The notes under the pieces: model-generated
Told to the model about the DNA's origin: nothing
The model's database searches: none
The model's input: only the letters and a program-made list of their open reading frames with translations
Shown: in pieces, positions 1-8,760 of the stretch
Numbering within the stretch: the first letter of the stretch is position 1
How the letters are laid out: each line of letters opens with the position of its first letter
Translations under genes and position numbers: made by a program
Origin: UBA3263 sp964586765
GTDB taxonomy: Bacteria; Bacteroidota; Bacteroidia; Bacteroidales; Muribaculaceae
Length of the DNA stretch: 43,982 nt
Direction of reading: 5' to 3'
Assembly: GCA_964586765.1 (NCBI GenBank)
Contig: CAZPHN010000021.1
Span: 1-43,982 of the forward strand

Positions 1-912
1 GACAAGGCTATGCTCCTAACATTCTTCATCGGCGAGATGAACGTCAAGCCCGATGACAGCACCAAACCGTTTGCCGGCTATCTGCAGGCTCTGGAACTTT
101 ACGGAAAGCATTATCCCGATGACGTCGCGCTGCCGCTGCTGCGCTCCGGCATAGCCATTGAAAGCGGTGACTTGGAGCTGGCAATCGAACAGATTAAGCG
201 CGCCGTCGAGCTATCGCCCGCATCGCCCGAAATCCGCGCGCAGTGGATAAGGCTGCTTATCCGCACCGAACGCCTCGACGAAGCCATCAGCGTTGCCCGC
301 GACGCACTGAAAGTCGAGGAACTCGAAAACAACCTCGAACTGCGCCTGATGCTTGCCGGAGCATACTCCCTTTCAAAGAAATATCAGGAAATTCCAGCAG
401 TTTTGCGTCCTATGCTTGAAAACGAGGATTTAGACAACTCCACTCGCTCCGAAATCCTCGCTACCATAGCTGACGCCGAACAGAATTACCGTCCGGCTGA
501 TGTGGCTGCAAAGACCTATGACGAAGCCATCGCGCTTGACCCGGAAAACTACATGGCTCAAAACAATTATGCCTACATGATTTCCGAGAAGGGCGGAGAC
601 CTCGAACGTGCCAAGGAACTTATCCTTCAGGTATTGAAAAACTCCTCGCAGCTCCCTACGTATCTTGACACAGCCGCATGGATTTACTATCGCCTCGGGC
701 AGTATCTGATTGCCAAGGACTATATTGACCAAGCCATTGACGCCGTGCGCGGCGACATATTGGACCCGGAGTTGCTGCTCCATGCCGGCGACATTTACTA
801 TCGCTGCGGACACGCCGACAAAGCCCTCAACTACTGGCAGAGAGCCTTGGAAATGGTGCCTGATGACGAAGCCCTCATGCGCCGCGTTGAACTTAAACGA
901 ATTCCCGAATGA
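1..912 (+). CDS. Tetratricopeptide-repeat protein, 5' truncated by window edge
   Basis: The reading frame is open from base 1, so the true start lies upstream of the window; the first in-window ATG at base 10 is probably internal. The visible part (about 303 residues) is built of helical TPR-type repeats: alternating small/aromatic positions such as A-x-x-Y-x-A-I-x-L-x-P, with the clearest units around residues 175-190 and 250-285. No catalytic motif is seen. The stop codon overlaps the start of the next gene (ATGA, 909-912), so it is the first visible member of an operon with the DUF4292 lipoprotein, the EnvC-like protein and a flippase. A periplasmic or outer-membrane scaffolding role in envelope assembly is an inference from that neighbourhood; the missing N-terminus prevents checking for a signal peptide. 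Confidence 0.85.
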   Translation, partial: DKAMLLTFFIGEMNVKPDDSTKPFAGYLQALELYGKHYPDDVALPLLRSGIAIESGDLELAIEQIKRAVELSPASPEIRAQWIRLLIRTERLDEAISVARDALKVEELENNLELRLMLAGAYSLSKKYQEIPAVLRPMLENEDLDNSTRSEILATIADAEQNYRPADVAAKTYDEAIALDPENYMAQNNYAYMISEKGGDLERAKELILQVLKNSSQLPTYLDTAAWIYYRLGQYLIAKDYIDQAIDAVRGDILDPELLLHAGDIYYRCGHADKALNYWQRALEMVPDDEALMRRVELKRIPE

Positions 913-1523
913 AGAAATATCTGCTTATAATGCTTGTTGCCCTCATGGGGGTGACATTTCCCTCCTGTCGCTCCAAAAAGGAAGTGACCGGTACCGAAAC
1001 CATTGCTCAGGAAGAGGTAAAATGGAAAAATGTCTCCGTCCCCGTGAAGCTCGAACTGCTCGAGCCGCAACGGTTCACCCTGAGCGGCAGGGCGACATTA
1101 GTCCGCGGCGAATATGTCTACATTTCAATGCGTATGCTCGGATTTGAGGTAGGACAGATTTACCTGACACCACAGGAAGCAGACGTCGTTATCAAACAGA
1201 TAAACAAAATGTGGATTCAGGAACCGGTGACCGATGCCATGACGCGCCTCGGGGTTCCCTTCACCGTCCTTCAGGAAGCCATGCTCGGCGAGCCTACAGC
1301 CATTTCGCGGCTCCCCGAAAAGCTCGGCCTTACCGTTGGCGGCACGCAGGAGACCCCCGTGCTGACCCTGCGTATTGTCAAGGGTAAGCAGACCCTACTC
1401 GGGCGCATGACCCTCACCCTTGCCGACGCCCGCTGGGATGAGCCCTCTCCCGCCGGCTTTGTCGCTCCCGGAAAGGAATATACCCGTCTTGGAATTCAGG
1501 ATATCCAAAAGATTTTCAAATGA
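909..1523 (+). CDS. DUF4292 family lipoprotein
   Basis: This 204-residue protein starts with a lipoprotein signal peptide (K-K-Y, a hydrophobic run, then F-P-S-C with the lipid-accepting Cys at residue 20). The rest resembles the DUF4292 family of Bacteroidota, proteins with a LolA/LolB-like beta-rich fold (family recalled from overall sequence; the LolA-like fold is family knowledge, not visible here). The start is chosen because its ATG overlaps the upstream TPR stop as ATGA; the stop overlaps the next ATG in the same way at 1520-1523. The setting, between a TPR protein and an EnvC-like murein hydrolase activator, suggests work at the outer or inner membrane on envelope assembly. Molecular function is unknown. 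Confidence 0.8.
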   Translation: MKKYLLIMLVALMGVTFPSCRSKKEVTGTETIAQEEVKWKNVSVPVKLELLEPQRFTLSGRATLVRGEYVYISMRMLGFEVGQIYLTPQEADVVIKQINKMWIQEPVTDAMTRLGVPFTVLQEAMLGEPTAISRLPEKLGLTVGGTQETPVLTLRIVKGKQTLLGRMTLTLADARWDEPSPAGFVAPGKEYTRLGIQDIQKIFK

Positions 1524-2866
1524 GACGTCTGCTGAAATTACTGCTTATTGTTTTGATGCTGCCCCTCGCGGCTGAGAGCGCGAAACCTAAAAAGCGTTCC
1601 AGCTCCGATGCCCAGTCGCAGCGGCGCAAAACCGAGCAGCAAATGAAGCAGACCTCGCAAAAAATCACCCTGACCGAAACGGAAATCAAGCAAAGACTGG
1701 GCAAAATCAACTCCTTGCAGCAAAAAATCAACCGTTCCGAGTCAAATGCCGCACTTTTAAATCAACGGCTTGACTCAATCGAGAAGCGCACCCGCGTAAT
1801 CAAGGATTCCATAAAGGTCAACGAGGAAGAACTGGCGCGTCTGCGCCAGCTATATGTTGCCGCCGTTCGCTCTTCGCGCCGAAACCGCCGCGAAATGAAC
1901 ACGTTGACGTTCATTTTCTCTGCCGATAATTTCCGTCAGGCATACCGCCGCATGCGCTATCTTGAAGAATACTCGAAATGGCGACAGCGTAAGGCAGACC
2001 AAATTTCCGAGGTTGTAACCCGGCTTGAATCCCAGAAAGCGGAACTTGCAGAAATGGCTACCCACATTTCATCGCTCCGCTCGCAGGAACTTGCCGAACA
2101 GCGTAAGCTCAAGGCTAACCGCGACAGCGTAAATTCCGTAGTCAAGTCGCTCCAAGGGCAGAAAAAGAAACTCAATTCAATGCTTCAGGAGCAGCAGCGC
2201 ACCCTGCGCAAGCTTGACGACGAGATTTCACGACTTATTGCTCAGGAGGCGGAAGAGCAACGCCGACGCGAAGCCGAGGAGGCTAAACGTCGCGCCGCCG
2301 AAGCCGCAAAAAAGGCTGCCGAAGCCTCAGGAAAACAGAGCGGCGACTCCGGCAAGAAAAAACCCGCTACCCCCTCCAAGGATGCGGACAAGTCAAACGC
2401 CAAACAGCCCGAGTTCAAGCCCGACAATCAGACCATAGGCGAGGCTACCGGCGAGTTTGAGTCGCGCAAGGGCAAATTGCCCTCGCCGCTGAGCCATACT
2501 TACATCATAGCCCGTCCCTTCGGCGTTCAACCCCATAAAACCCACACCCACGTAGAGATAGAGAACCCCGGTCTTGACCTTGAGACCGCCATCGACGCCT
2601 CCGTGCGCGCTGTCCATCCCGGTTTTGTGTCAAGGGTGTTCGTTCAGGAAGGGTTCGGACATGTGGTACTTGTACGCCATGGCTCATACCTGACCGTCTA
2701 CGCCAATGTGAGGTCAATCAACGTGCGCAAGGGCGACAAGCTCAAAGCCGGCGACGTAATCGGCACAGTCGCCCCCTCCGAATTCAACCCCTCGCGCGGT
2801 ATGCTCCACTTCGAAATACGCCGCGAGCGCGAGAAATATGACCCGCAGCAATGGCTAAAACGCTGA
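1520..2866 (+). CDS. EnvC-like murein hydrolase activator with degenerate LytM (M23) domain
   Basis: A 448-residue protein: signal peptide (about residues 1-20), a long charged coiled coil (about 25-250), a Lys/Ala/Glu-rich linker (about 250-300) and a C-terminal LytM/peptidase M23 domain (about 325-448). This order is that of EnvC, which activates N-acetylmuramoyl-L-alanine amidases during cell separation. The zinc-binding residues appear lost: the usual H-x-G-x-D is N-P-G-L-D and the usual Y-A-H is Y-A-N, although the last L-H-F is kept. A non-catalytic activator is therefore more likely than an endopeptidase. It is coupled by a 4-base overlap to the DUF4292 gene and overlaps the flippase start by 16 bases. 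Which amidase it activates cannot be seen in the window. Confidence 0.85.
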   Translation: MRRLLKLLLIVLMLPLAAESAKPKKRSSSDAQSQRRKTEQQMKQTSQKITLTETEIKQRLGKINSLQQKINRSESNAALLNQRLDSIEKRTRVIKDSIKVNEEELARLRQLYVAAVRSSRRNRREMNTLTFIFSADNFRQAYRRMRYLEEYSKWRQRKADQISEVVTRLESQKAELAEMATHISSLRSQELAEQRKLKANRDSVNSVVKSLQGQKKKLNSMLQEQQRTLRKLDDEISRLIAQEAEEQRRREAEEAKRRAAEAAKKAAEASGKQSGDSGKKKPATPSKDADKSNAKQPEFKPDNQTIGEATGEFESRKGKLPSPLSHTYIIARPFGVQPHKTHTHVEIENPGLDLETAIDASVRAVHPGFVSRVFVQEGFGHVVLVRHGSYLTVYANVRSINVRKGDKLKAGDVIGTVAPSEFNPSRGMLHFEIRREREKYDPQQWLKR

Positions 2867-4188
2867 CCGCAAGGGTTGTAAAAGCAATTTCGCTCCTCGG
2901 CTCATCGCAGATGCTCAACATGTTCTGCGGGATGGTCAGAGGCAAGCTTCTGTCTATTATCATAGGACCTTTCGGCGTCGGTCTGATGGGTGTGCTCAAT
3001 CAGACCATCGAACTTGTTGCCAATATTACCCAGCTAAACATACGTACATCGGCGGTACGCGACCTCGCCATAATTCCCCCCGACCGGAGGGGAGAGACCA
3101 TAGGCATAGTCCGCAGAGTGAGCCGCGCCCTCGGCTGGCTTGGGTTGCTCCTTATGTTTGCGTTCGCCCCGCTTATTAGCCGGCTGACCCTCGATACCGC
3201 CGACTATGCCAATGCCTTCCGCATAGCCGCCGCAGCTCTGCTGCTGCAGGCAATGCAGGGAAGCGAGCAGATTGTACTTCAGGCAGAAGGAAAAATCAAG
3301 GAGATAGCCTCATCGAGCCTCATAACCGCCATAAGCGGTCTGCTGATGGCAGTTCCGCTCTACTGGTTCTTCAAGGCGGACGGCATCGCACCCTCCATTG
3401 TGGGCTACGGACTTTTAGGATGGATGATTTCGGCGTGGTACACCCGCGGTTACCGCTCATCAGGAGCCGCTTCGCTTAGTCTGCGCGAGTGTTTTGTCCG
3501 GTCCCGCTCATTTATTGTCACCGGGTTTTACCTGATGGTGGTTTCCATCATAGCCAACATTGTCTCCCTTGCCTTCCTTGCCGTGGTCAAGCGTCACATG
3601 GGCGGAGTGGAGCTCGGTCTCTATCAGGCGGGAAACACGATGCTTGTCCGCTACGTAGGTGTATTTTTCGTGGCGTTGACCATGGAGTTCTATCCGCGAA
3701 TTTCGGCGGCTGCGTCGCGTCCGCGTTATGCGCGGCTGCTGATGACCCATCAGTCCAATATCTGTACCGCTCTGTTTTTCCCGTGTGCCGTCGCCGCCAT
3801 GCTGCTGGCTCCGTGGCTCGTCAAGCTGCTATACGACTCCGATTTTCTGCCTATGACTCCATATTTTGTCTACGGACTGGCAGGGATGATGTTCCGTCCC
3901 GCCTCCATGGTACTGTCTTATGGTCTACTCGCGGTAAACAGGATGAAGGCGTTCCTCTTTACTGAAATCCTTTCATCGGTTATCGGTTTCTCACTTTGTG
4001 TTGCCGGATTTCTCACCTACGGCTGGGTTGGGCTCGGGGTCGCGTCAGTTATATGGTATCTGATTGATATCCTGACTATTTACACCACCTGCCGTGTGAT
4101 TGGTTCCCCTACTTTTCCCCTCCGGTCGCTGCTGTTCTCCATTGCCTGTGCCGCCATCCTCTTCCTTCTTGCCTTTACCCTGTGTTAA
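2851..4188 (+). CDS. Wzx-type O-antigen/polysaccharide flippase (MOP superfamily)
   Basis: A 445-residue very hydrophobic protein with about 12 predicted membrane segments. The N-terminal stretch (G-S-S-Q-M near residue 20, then G-P-F-G-V-G-L-M-G-V) matches the lipopolysaccharide O-antigen translocase branch of the MOP superfamily. Members flip undecaprenyl-pyrophosphate-linked glycans across the inner membrane. No glycosyltransferases follow, so it is not inside a visible polysaccharide cluster; instead it ends an operon of envelope genes. The chosen ATG overlaps the upstream gene by 16 bases in a different frame; no better ATG is seen downstream before conserved sequence. A strong terminator follows at 4270. 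The substrate cannot be deduced. Confidence 0.82.
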   Translation: MAKTLTARVVKAISLLGSSQMLNMFCGMVRGKLLSIIIGPFGVGLMGVLNQTIELVANITQLNIRTSAVRDLAIIPPDRRGETIGIVRRVSRALGWLGLLLMFAFAPLISRLTLDTADYANAFRIAAAALLLQAMQGSEQIVLQAEGKIKEIASSSLITAISGLLMAVPLYWFFKADGIAPSIVGYGLLGWMISAWYTRGYRSSGAASLSLRECFVRSRSFIVTGFYLMVVSIIANIVSLAFLAVVKRHMGGVELGLYQAGNTMLVRYVGVFFVALTMEFYPRISAAASRPRYARLLMTHQSNICTALFFPCAVAAMLLAPWLVKLLYDSDFLPMTPYFVYGLAGMMFRPASMVLSYGLLAVNRMKAFLFTEILSSVIGFSLCVAGFLTYGWVGLGVASVIWYLIDILTIYTTCRVIGSPTFPLRSLLFSIACAAILFLLAFTLC

Positions 4189-4269
4189 ACTTTGTTAAAT
4201 TCTTTGCCAATATCGGGAAAGTGACTAAATTCGCGCAGTTTTTCATGGTATTAGATTTAAGGTAAGAAG

Positions 4270-4308
4270 ATTATTCGTCGGGATGACGGATAATTTTTTT
4301 GTTTTTTT
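4270..4308 (+). terminator. Rho-independent terminator after the envelope operon
   Basis: A 10-base-pair stem (ATTATTCGTC with GACGGATAAT, one G-U pair, loop GGGAT) is followed by a run of six T, a G and seven more T. It lies 82 bases after the flippase stop and before the next promoter, so it separates the two plus-strand operons. Confidence 0.85.
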
Positions 4309-4344
4309 AGGAGTAAGATATGCATGAGTGTCACGGATTTTCAT

Positions 4345-4352
4345 TAAATTTG
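4345..4352 (+). promoter_or_regulatory. Bacteroidota -7 box for the surA/ostA pair
   Basis: TAAATTTG matches the Bacteroidota -7 consensus TAnnTTTG, 18 bases before the ATG at 4371. No clear TTTG -33 element is seen at the right spacing, so the call rests on the -7 box and its position. The leader would be only about 12 bases. Confidence 0.55.
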
Positions 4353-4370
4353 CGCTTTAATTAGACATTT

Positions 4371-5750
4371 ATGAGACTTAAAAACCTTATATACGCGGCT
4401 GCGCTTGCCGCAGTGGCGGTTGGAGTTCATGCCGCCGGTCCCGAAATCAACTCGGCTGAAGAAGTGGTCTGGATGATTGGCGATAAACCTATCTGGCGGT
4501 CGGAGGTTGAAGAAGCCTACCAGCAGATGAAGCAGGAAAAGATGTCCATCAAAGGTGACCCTTATTGCTTTGTCCCCGAGCAGATTGCCCTTGAACGCCT
4601 GTTCCTCCATCAGGCAGACCTCGATACCGTCGAGGTAAATGCTTCAATGATTCAGTCGGAAGTTGACTCCCGTATCAATGAATGGATTGGGCGTATCGGT
4701 TCGCGCGAACGCCTCGAAGAGTATATGCATAAGTCTCTGCCCGAACTGCGCCAGTATCTGACCGAAGATATGACCAATAACTATCGCGTCACTCAGGTCC
4801 AGAACGCGCTGACTTCGAAAATCAAGGTCACGCCCTCGCAGGTCCGCCGTTATTACGAAAAACTCCCCATGGATTCGATTCCGTTCGTGCCTACCATGGT
4901 CGAGACTCAGATTATTACCCTTAACCCCAATATTCCCCGCGAGGCAATCGAGGACGTAAAGGACCGCCTCCGCAGCTTTGCCGACCGTGTAAATGCCGGA
5001 ACCGCTGAATTTTCCACCCTTGCCATCATGTATAGTGAGGACGGTTCAGCTACTTATGGCGGCGAAATCGGCTTTGAATCGCGCGCCAGACTCGCCCCTG
5101 AATATGCAGCCGTGGCGTTCAGCCTTACTGACCCTAAAAAAGCCTCTAAGGTTGTAGAAACCGAATATGGTTTCCATATTATCCAGCTCATAGAAAAGCG
5201 CGGCGACCGCGTAAATACCCGCCATATCCTGATGCGACCCAAAGTGTCAGACAAGGACCTGACCGACGCCACCCACCGTCTCGACTCAATCCGCGCCGAC
5301 ATTCTCGATGAGAAATTCACTTTTGAGGACGCCGCCACATATCTAAGTCAGGACAAGGATACCCGCAACAACCACGGTCTGATGACGAACACCGACATGC
5401 GCTCCAACAACTACAATACCTCGCTCTTTGAAATGAGCGAACTCCCCTCTGAAGTTGCAAAACAGGTTTCCACCATGCTCCCCGGTCAGATTTCCCGGGC
5501 GTTCATCATGAAGGACCCCCACAGCATGAAGGACGTCGTTGCGATAGTTAAGCTCAAAAATCGCATTGACGCCCACCGCGCCGACCCAACCAATGACTAT
5601 CAGCTCGTTAAGGCAATGCTCATGAACTCCGAGCGTCAGCGCATCCTCACAGACTGGATTAACAAAAAAATCGACGAGACATACATCCGTATTGAGCCCG
5701 GTTGGAACGACTGTCCTGACTGGCATTACAACTGGACCAAAAAGAAATGA
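4371..5750 (+). CDS. Periplasmic peptidyl-prolyl isomerase, SurA/PpiC (parvulin) type
   Basis: A 459-residue secreted protein: signal peptide ending near residue 22 (V-H-A-A), an N-terminal SurA-like helical region (about 30-160), then two parvulin rotamase domains. The first runs about 170-275 (A-I-M-Y-S-E-D-G-S-A and G-G-E-I-G near 220-240, H-I-I-Q-L near 265); the second starts at N-T-R-H-I-L-M near 285. SurA-type proteins are chaperones for outer-membrane barrel proteins. The stop overlaps the start of an OstA-like gene (ATGA, 5747-5750), which fits a joint role in outer-membrane biogenesis. A -7 box lies just upstream and a terminator separates it from the previous operon. Product assignment is firm at family level. 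Confidence 0.9.
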   Translation: MRLKNLIYAAALAAVAVGVHAAGPEINSAEEVVWMIGDKPIWRSEVEEAYQQMKQEKMSIKGDPYCFVPEQIALERLFLHQADLDTVEVNASMIQSEVDSRINEWIGRIGSRERLEEYMHKSLPELRQYLTEDMTNNYRVTQVQNALTSKIKVTPSQVRRYYEKLPMDSIPFVPTMVETQIITLNPNIPREAIEDVKDRLRSFADRVNAGTAEFSTLAIMYSEDGSATYGGEIGFESRARLAPEYAAVAFSLTDPKKASKVVETEYGFHIIQLIEKRGDRVNTRHILMRPKVSDKDLTDATHRLDSIRADILDEKFTFEDAATYLSQDKDTRNNHGLMTNTDMRSNNYNTSLFEMSELPSEVAKQVSTMLPGQISRAFIMKDPHSMKDVVAIVKLKNRIDAHRADPTNDYQLVKAMLMNSERQRILTDWINKKIDETYIRIEPGWNDCPDWHYNWTKKK

Positions 5751-7354
5751 ACCGTCACGCACCGCTGCTGCTCGTCGGACTCTTGGCAGTCGGACTTTTT
5801 GCCGCACCGCCGCGACAATCGCCGCTATCCACCCCTGACAATACCCCCATCCTCCCTCAGGTACCCGCTCAGGACCGCCATCAGCCTAACCGCGTGTTTC
5901 TCGAACATGCCGACTCGCTGCGCGTGACCCCTTATGAGCCTGATGTACAGATTCTTGTCGGCGACGTCACATTCCGTCGCGGCGACATGTTCATGTACTG
6001 TGACTCCGCCCGCTTTTATACCTCGCCTGACCTTCCCGCCGACTCGATGGAAGCCTTCGGCAACATCCGTATGGAGCAGGGCGATACGCTTTTCCTCTAT
6101 GGCGATGAAATGGAATATTCCGGCTCGCAGGAACTCGTGACAATCTACGGCGTGGGGCGCGACGTGCGTCTGATTAACCGCGACGTCACCCTCGAAGCCC
6201 CGGTGCTGAACTATTCCATGGCTATCAACCTCGGATACTACGATCAGGGCGGAAAACTGACCGACCCTCAGAACACCCTTACATCCTTAGAAGGCGAGTA
6301 TGCTCCCCCCACTAAAGAGGCTAACTTCTATCGCCGTGTGATTCTTGACGGACGCAACGACAAAGGCGACTCCGTAAAAGTCTATACCGACACCCTTCTC
6401 TACAATACTGACACCCACATTGCGGAATTGCCCGTTTTCTCGCGCATAATCGGCGAAAAAGGCGACATTATCACCACTAACGGCATTTTTGACACCCAAA
6501 ACAACACCGCAACTCTCCTTGACCGCTCATTTATTCACACCACAGACGGCAACACCCTTACCGGCGACTCCATAGTCTTTGACCGCGAGACCGGCATCGG
6601 CGAAGCGTTCGGCTCCATGGTGCTTACCGACTCTGTCCGCTCCCTCCGCCTCGAAGGCGATTACGGCTACTTCAACCAGCAGACCGACAGCGCATACGCC
6701 ACCGGACGCGCCCGCGCGCTGGAATTCTCAAAACCCGATACACTCTATCTCCACGGACGCGAAATCCGCACCTTCCTCACCCCCGACTCGCTGCGCCTGA
6801 TGGTGGCGAACCCCGAGGTACGCTTCTGGCGTGTGGACCTGCAGGGCGTGTGTGACTCCATGACCTTCGTTCAGCAGGACTCCATGCTCTACATGAACGG
6901 CAACCCCATAGTCTGGAATGAAAATCGCCAGATATTCGGCAACTTAATCAAAGTCCACCTCAACGACTCGACGGTTGACCGCGTCGAACTCCCTGACTTC
7001 GCCTTTGTTGCCGAAGCCGTCGAAGATGAATTCTTCAACCAGATGAGCGGAAAAACCATGACCGCCAAGTTTGAGGACGGCGAACTGCGCGAACTCGAAC
7101 TCGACGGCTCCGTTCAGGCAATAATGCTTCCCGAAGAAAATGACTCAACAGTCAACAAGATAGTCAACATCGAATCGAGTTACCTTCAGGCTTTCTTCAT
7201 CAAGCGCGACATCGAGCGTGCGCGTCTCTGGCCCGCCACCACCGGCACCGTCACCCCCATTTACCTCGCCAAACGCTCCCTCCTCTACCTCCCCAACTTC
7301 CGCTGGGAAGAAGCCATCCGCCCCACCTCCCCCTCCGATATCTTCCCCAAATAA
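5747..7354 (+). CDS. OstA/LptA-like LPS-transport protein
   Basis: A 535-residue protein with a signal peptide (L-L-L-V-G-L-L-A-V-G-L-F-A near residues 5-19) and repeated beta strands of the OstA_2/LptA type from about residue 55: repeated patterns such as G-D-x-L-x-Y and D-x-V-x-L-x-G-x-V (for example near 60-75, 95-115, 225-245 and 270-290). In Bacteroidota such long OstA-like proteins are taken to be the periplasmic bridge of the Lpt pathway that carries lipopolysaccharide to the outer membrane (family knowledge). It is translationally coupled to the SurA-like gene by a 4-base overlap. The C-terminal region past about residue 430 is less clearly repetitive. Convergent with the four-helix-bundle gene. 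Confidence 0.82.
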   Translation: MNRHAPLLLVGLLAVGLFAAPPRQSPLSTPDNTPILPQVPAQDRHQPNRVFLEHADSLRVTPYEPDVQILVGDVTFRRGDMFMYCDSARFYTSPDLPADSMEAFGNIRMEQGDTLFLYGDEMEYSGSQELVTIYGVGRDVRLINRDVTLEAPVLNYSMAINLGYYDQGGKLTDPQNTLTSLEGEYAPPTKEANFYRRVILDGRNDKGDSVKVYTDTLLYNTDTHIAELPVFSRIIGEKGDIITTNGIFDTQNNTATLLDRSFIHTTDGNTLTGDSIVFDRETGIGEAFGSMVLTDSVRSLRLEGDYGYFNQQTDSAYATGRARALEFSKPDTLYLHGREIRTFLTPDSLRLMVANPEVRFWRVDLQGVCDSMTFVQQDSMLYMNGNPIVWNENRQIFGNLIKVHLNDSTVDRVELPDFAFVAEAVEDEFFNQMSGKTMTAKFEDGELRELELDGSVQAIMLPEENDSTVNKIVNIESSYLQAFFIKRDIERARLWPATTGTVTPIYLAKRSLLYLPNFRWEEAIRPTSPSDIFPK

Positions 7355-7395
7355 GACTTATAAGTTTTATAAAATTTATAAATCTTTATATATCT
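7355..7395. repeat. A+T-rich degenerate repeat between convergent genes
   Basis: The 41 bases between two convergent genes are almost entirely A and T and consist of loosely repeated units resembling TTATAARTTT at about 10-base intervals. They may serve as a two-way termination zone; no single G+C-rich hairpin is present. Confidence 0.4.
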
Positions 7396-7941
7396 TTAGA
7401 AACCGCGGTGCTGCCTGCGAGCCGCTGACATCGCTTCTTTTATGCCTCCGGACGCGATAAACTCCGCCTCAACCTTCTTCAGTACTTTGGCAAGCATGGC
7501 GTCAATCTGGCGTATCTGTGTTATCATGATATTTGCAACCGTTGCGTCAGAGCGTTCCCTGCACTTATCTACAAACTCTTTCGGGTCATCATTATTTACG
7601 CAGTAACGGCGCGTTGAAACGGTCCGTGGGTCTCCCGGCGTCCAAATCTCAAGATCTCTCTGACGCAAAAAATCGCCGTAGTCTTCCAATAGCTCGCGCA
7701 CTGAACCACGCGCAACCCCTAAAAGCTTAATGCACATCTCTGCCGAAACAGTACTGTCGCCTGTTCCCTCGACAATATTTTGCTTGCAAGAGCGTGCAGC
7801 CTGACGCATCTGGTCAATTGTTCTGGAACCGCGGGGCAACGCGCGATTAATGAACAATTCAGTCACGTCACATATGATAACGGACTTTTTGTAAACATTC
7901 CAGTCCGTATAACTGCCGGCTATCTTTAAGAAACCCGCCAT
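7396..7941 (-). CDS. Four-helix-bundle suffix-domain protein
   Basis: A 181-residue all-helical protein of the four-helix-bundle family related to the S23-type proteins found in 23S rRNA intervening sequences. Diagnostic features are the R-G-S-R-T-I-D-Q-M-R-Q-A-A-R-S motif (about residues 36-50) followed by N-I-V-E-G, and the L-L-G-V-A-R-G-S-V-R-E-L-L-E-D-Y-x-D-F-L-R segment near 74-94. The C-terminal about 70 residues form the suffix domain seen in Bacteroidota members. No molecular function is established for the family. It is the last gene of the minus-strand group after the lipoprotein (12-base gap), and converges on the OstA-like gene. Not embedded in rRNA here. Confidence 0.8.
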   Translation of the reverse strand: MAGFLKIAGSYTDWNVYKKSVIICDVTELFINRALPRGSRTIDQMRQAARSCKQNIVEGTGDSTVSAEMCIKLLGVARGSVRELLEDYGDFLRQRDLEIWTPGDPRTVSTRRYCVNNDDPKEFVDKCRERSDATVANIMITQIRQIDAMLAKVLKKVEAEFIASGGIKEAMSAARRQHRGF

Positions 7942-7953
7942 ATCATTTCGAGT

Positions 7954-8760
7954 TTAAGGATTGCGGGCTTGCTGGTCGCGGGAGACTTGGAGTTTGGCTT
8001 TGAGTTGCTGGAGGCGGTTGGCGGCAGGGGCGATGGTGGAGAGGGCGCGACTCAGTCGCCATGTGTCGGCAAGGGCGTGAACCTCTTTGGCTGAGAGGGT
8101 TACGGAGGGAGCCTTGTTGCCGCCGACAAAGTCGAGACGTAGCGGCTTGCCGTCCATCTGCATGGCGAACACGCCGAGGGTATCAGCCTTTCCCGCGCTG
8201 AAGCGGACGCTTTCGCGACTTAGAACCGACTCGGGGTCATAAGCCACGGAGCCTGTGGTAACGGTGACGCCGTCGCCACTGAGCGACAGTGCGGTATGCT
8301 TAGCAGAACGACCTGCGAGGGAGGATATTACATAGAACTCGCCGGAGGGGCTGACACGCGCCACTGCAGTATTGCGGTCTCGCCAGTTCGAGGGAACATC
8401 CTTATGGATAAGGTAGGGTTCGAGCTGCTCCTCGGAGCGGGGAACTGAGGTAAACATCTGCGAAAGCGAGTCGACATACTGGCTCGTTGCAGTCATCAGA
8501 GCCTGCAATTCAACGATTTCCTGAGCGGTTTTGCGCTCCATGATGCGCGGACGGAGCTTGAGGGCGGCGCGTCCGGCGTCAACTTCATGGGGATAACGAG
8601 CCGAAAGCGTATCGAGAAGTTCGGCGGCACGGTCAAAGTCGCCACGGTCGAGCGCGGTCGAAGCCTCGGCAACAAGATTGTCAGCCTGTTCGCGGTCATC
8701 GTTTTTCGAGCCGCAGGAAACCAAGAGGGAGAGGAGCAAAAGCGGAAGGAAATGTTTCAT
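7954..8760 (-). CDS. Hypothetical lipoprotein, translationally coupled to rel
   Basis: A 268-residue lipoprotein with signal peptide and lipobox L-V-S-C (Cys 16). Residues about 25-60 look like a single TPR-type helical pair (A-L-D-R-G-D-F-D-R-A-A-E-L-L-D-T-L), about 70-95 are coiled coil, about 100-225 are beta-rich and the C-terminus is helical. I do not recognise a named domain. Its ATG shares one base with the stop of the upstream rel gene (TAATG), so both are very likely cotranscribed and coupled. The link to (p)ppGpp metabolism is positional only. Confidence 0.75.
   Translation of the reverse strand: MKHFLPLLLLSLLVSCGSKNDDREQADNLVAEASTALDRGDFDRAAELLDTLSARYPHEVDAGRAALKLRPRIMERKTAQEIVELQALMTATSQYVDSLSQMFTSVPRSEEQLEPYLIHKDVPSNWRDRNTAVARVSPSGEFYVISSLAGRSAKHTALSLSGDGVTVTTGSVAYDPESVLSRESVRFSAGKADTLGVFAMQMDGKPLRLDFVGGNKAPSVTLSAKEVHALADTWRLSRALSTIAPAANRLQQLKAKLQVSRDQQARNP

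Noticed and set aside
4222..4232. A second -7-like box (TAAATTCG) before the terminator at 4270
   Set aside because: One mismatch, no -33 element, and the terminator lies between it and the gene.
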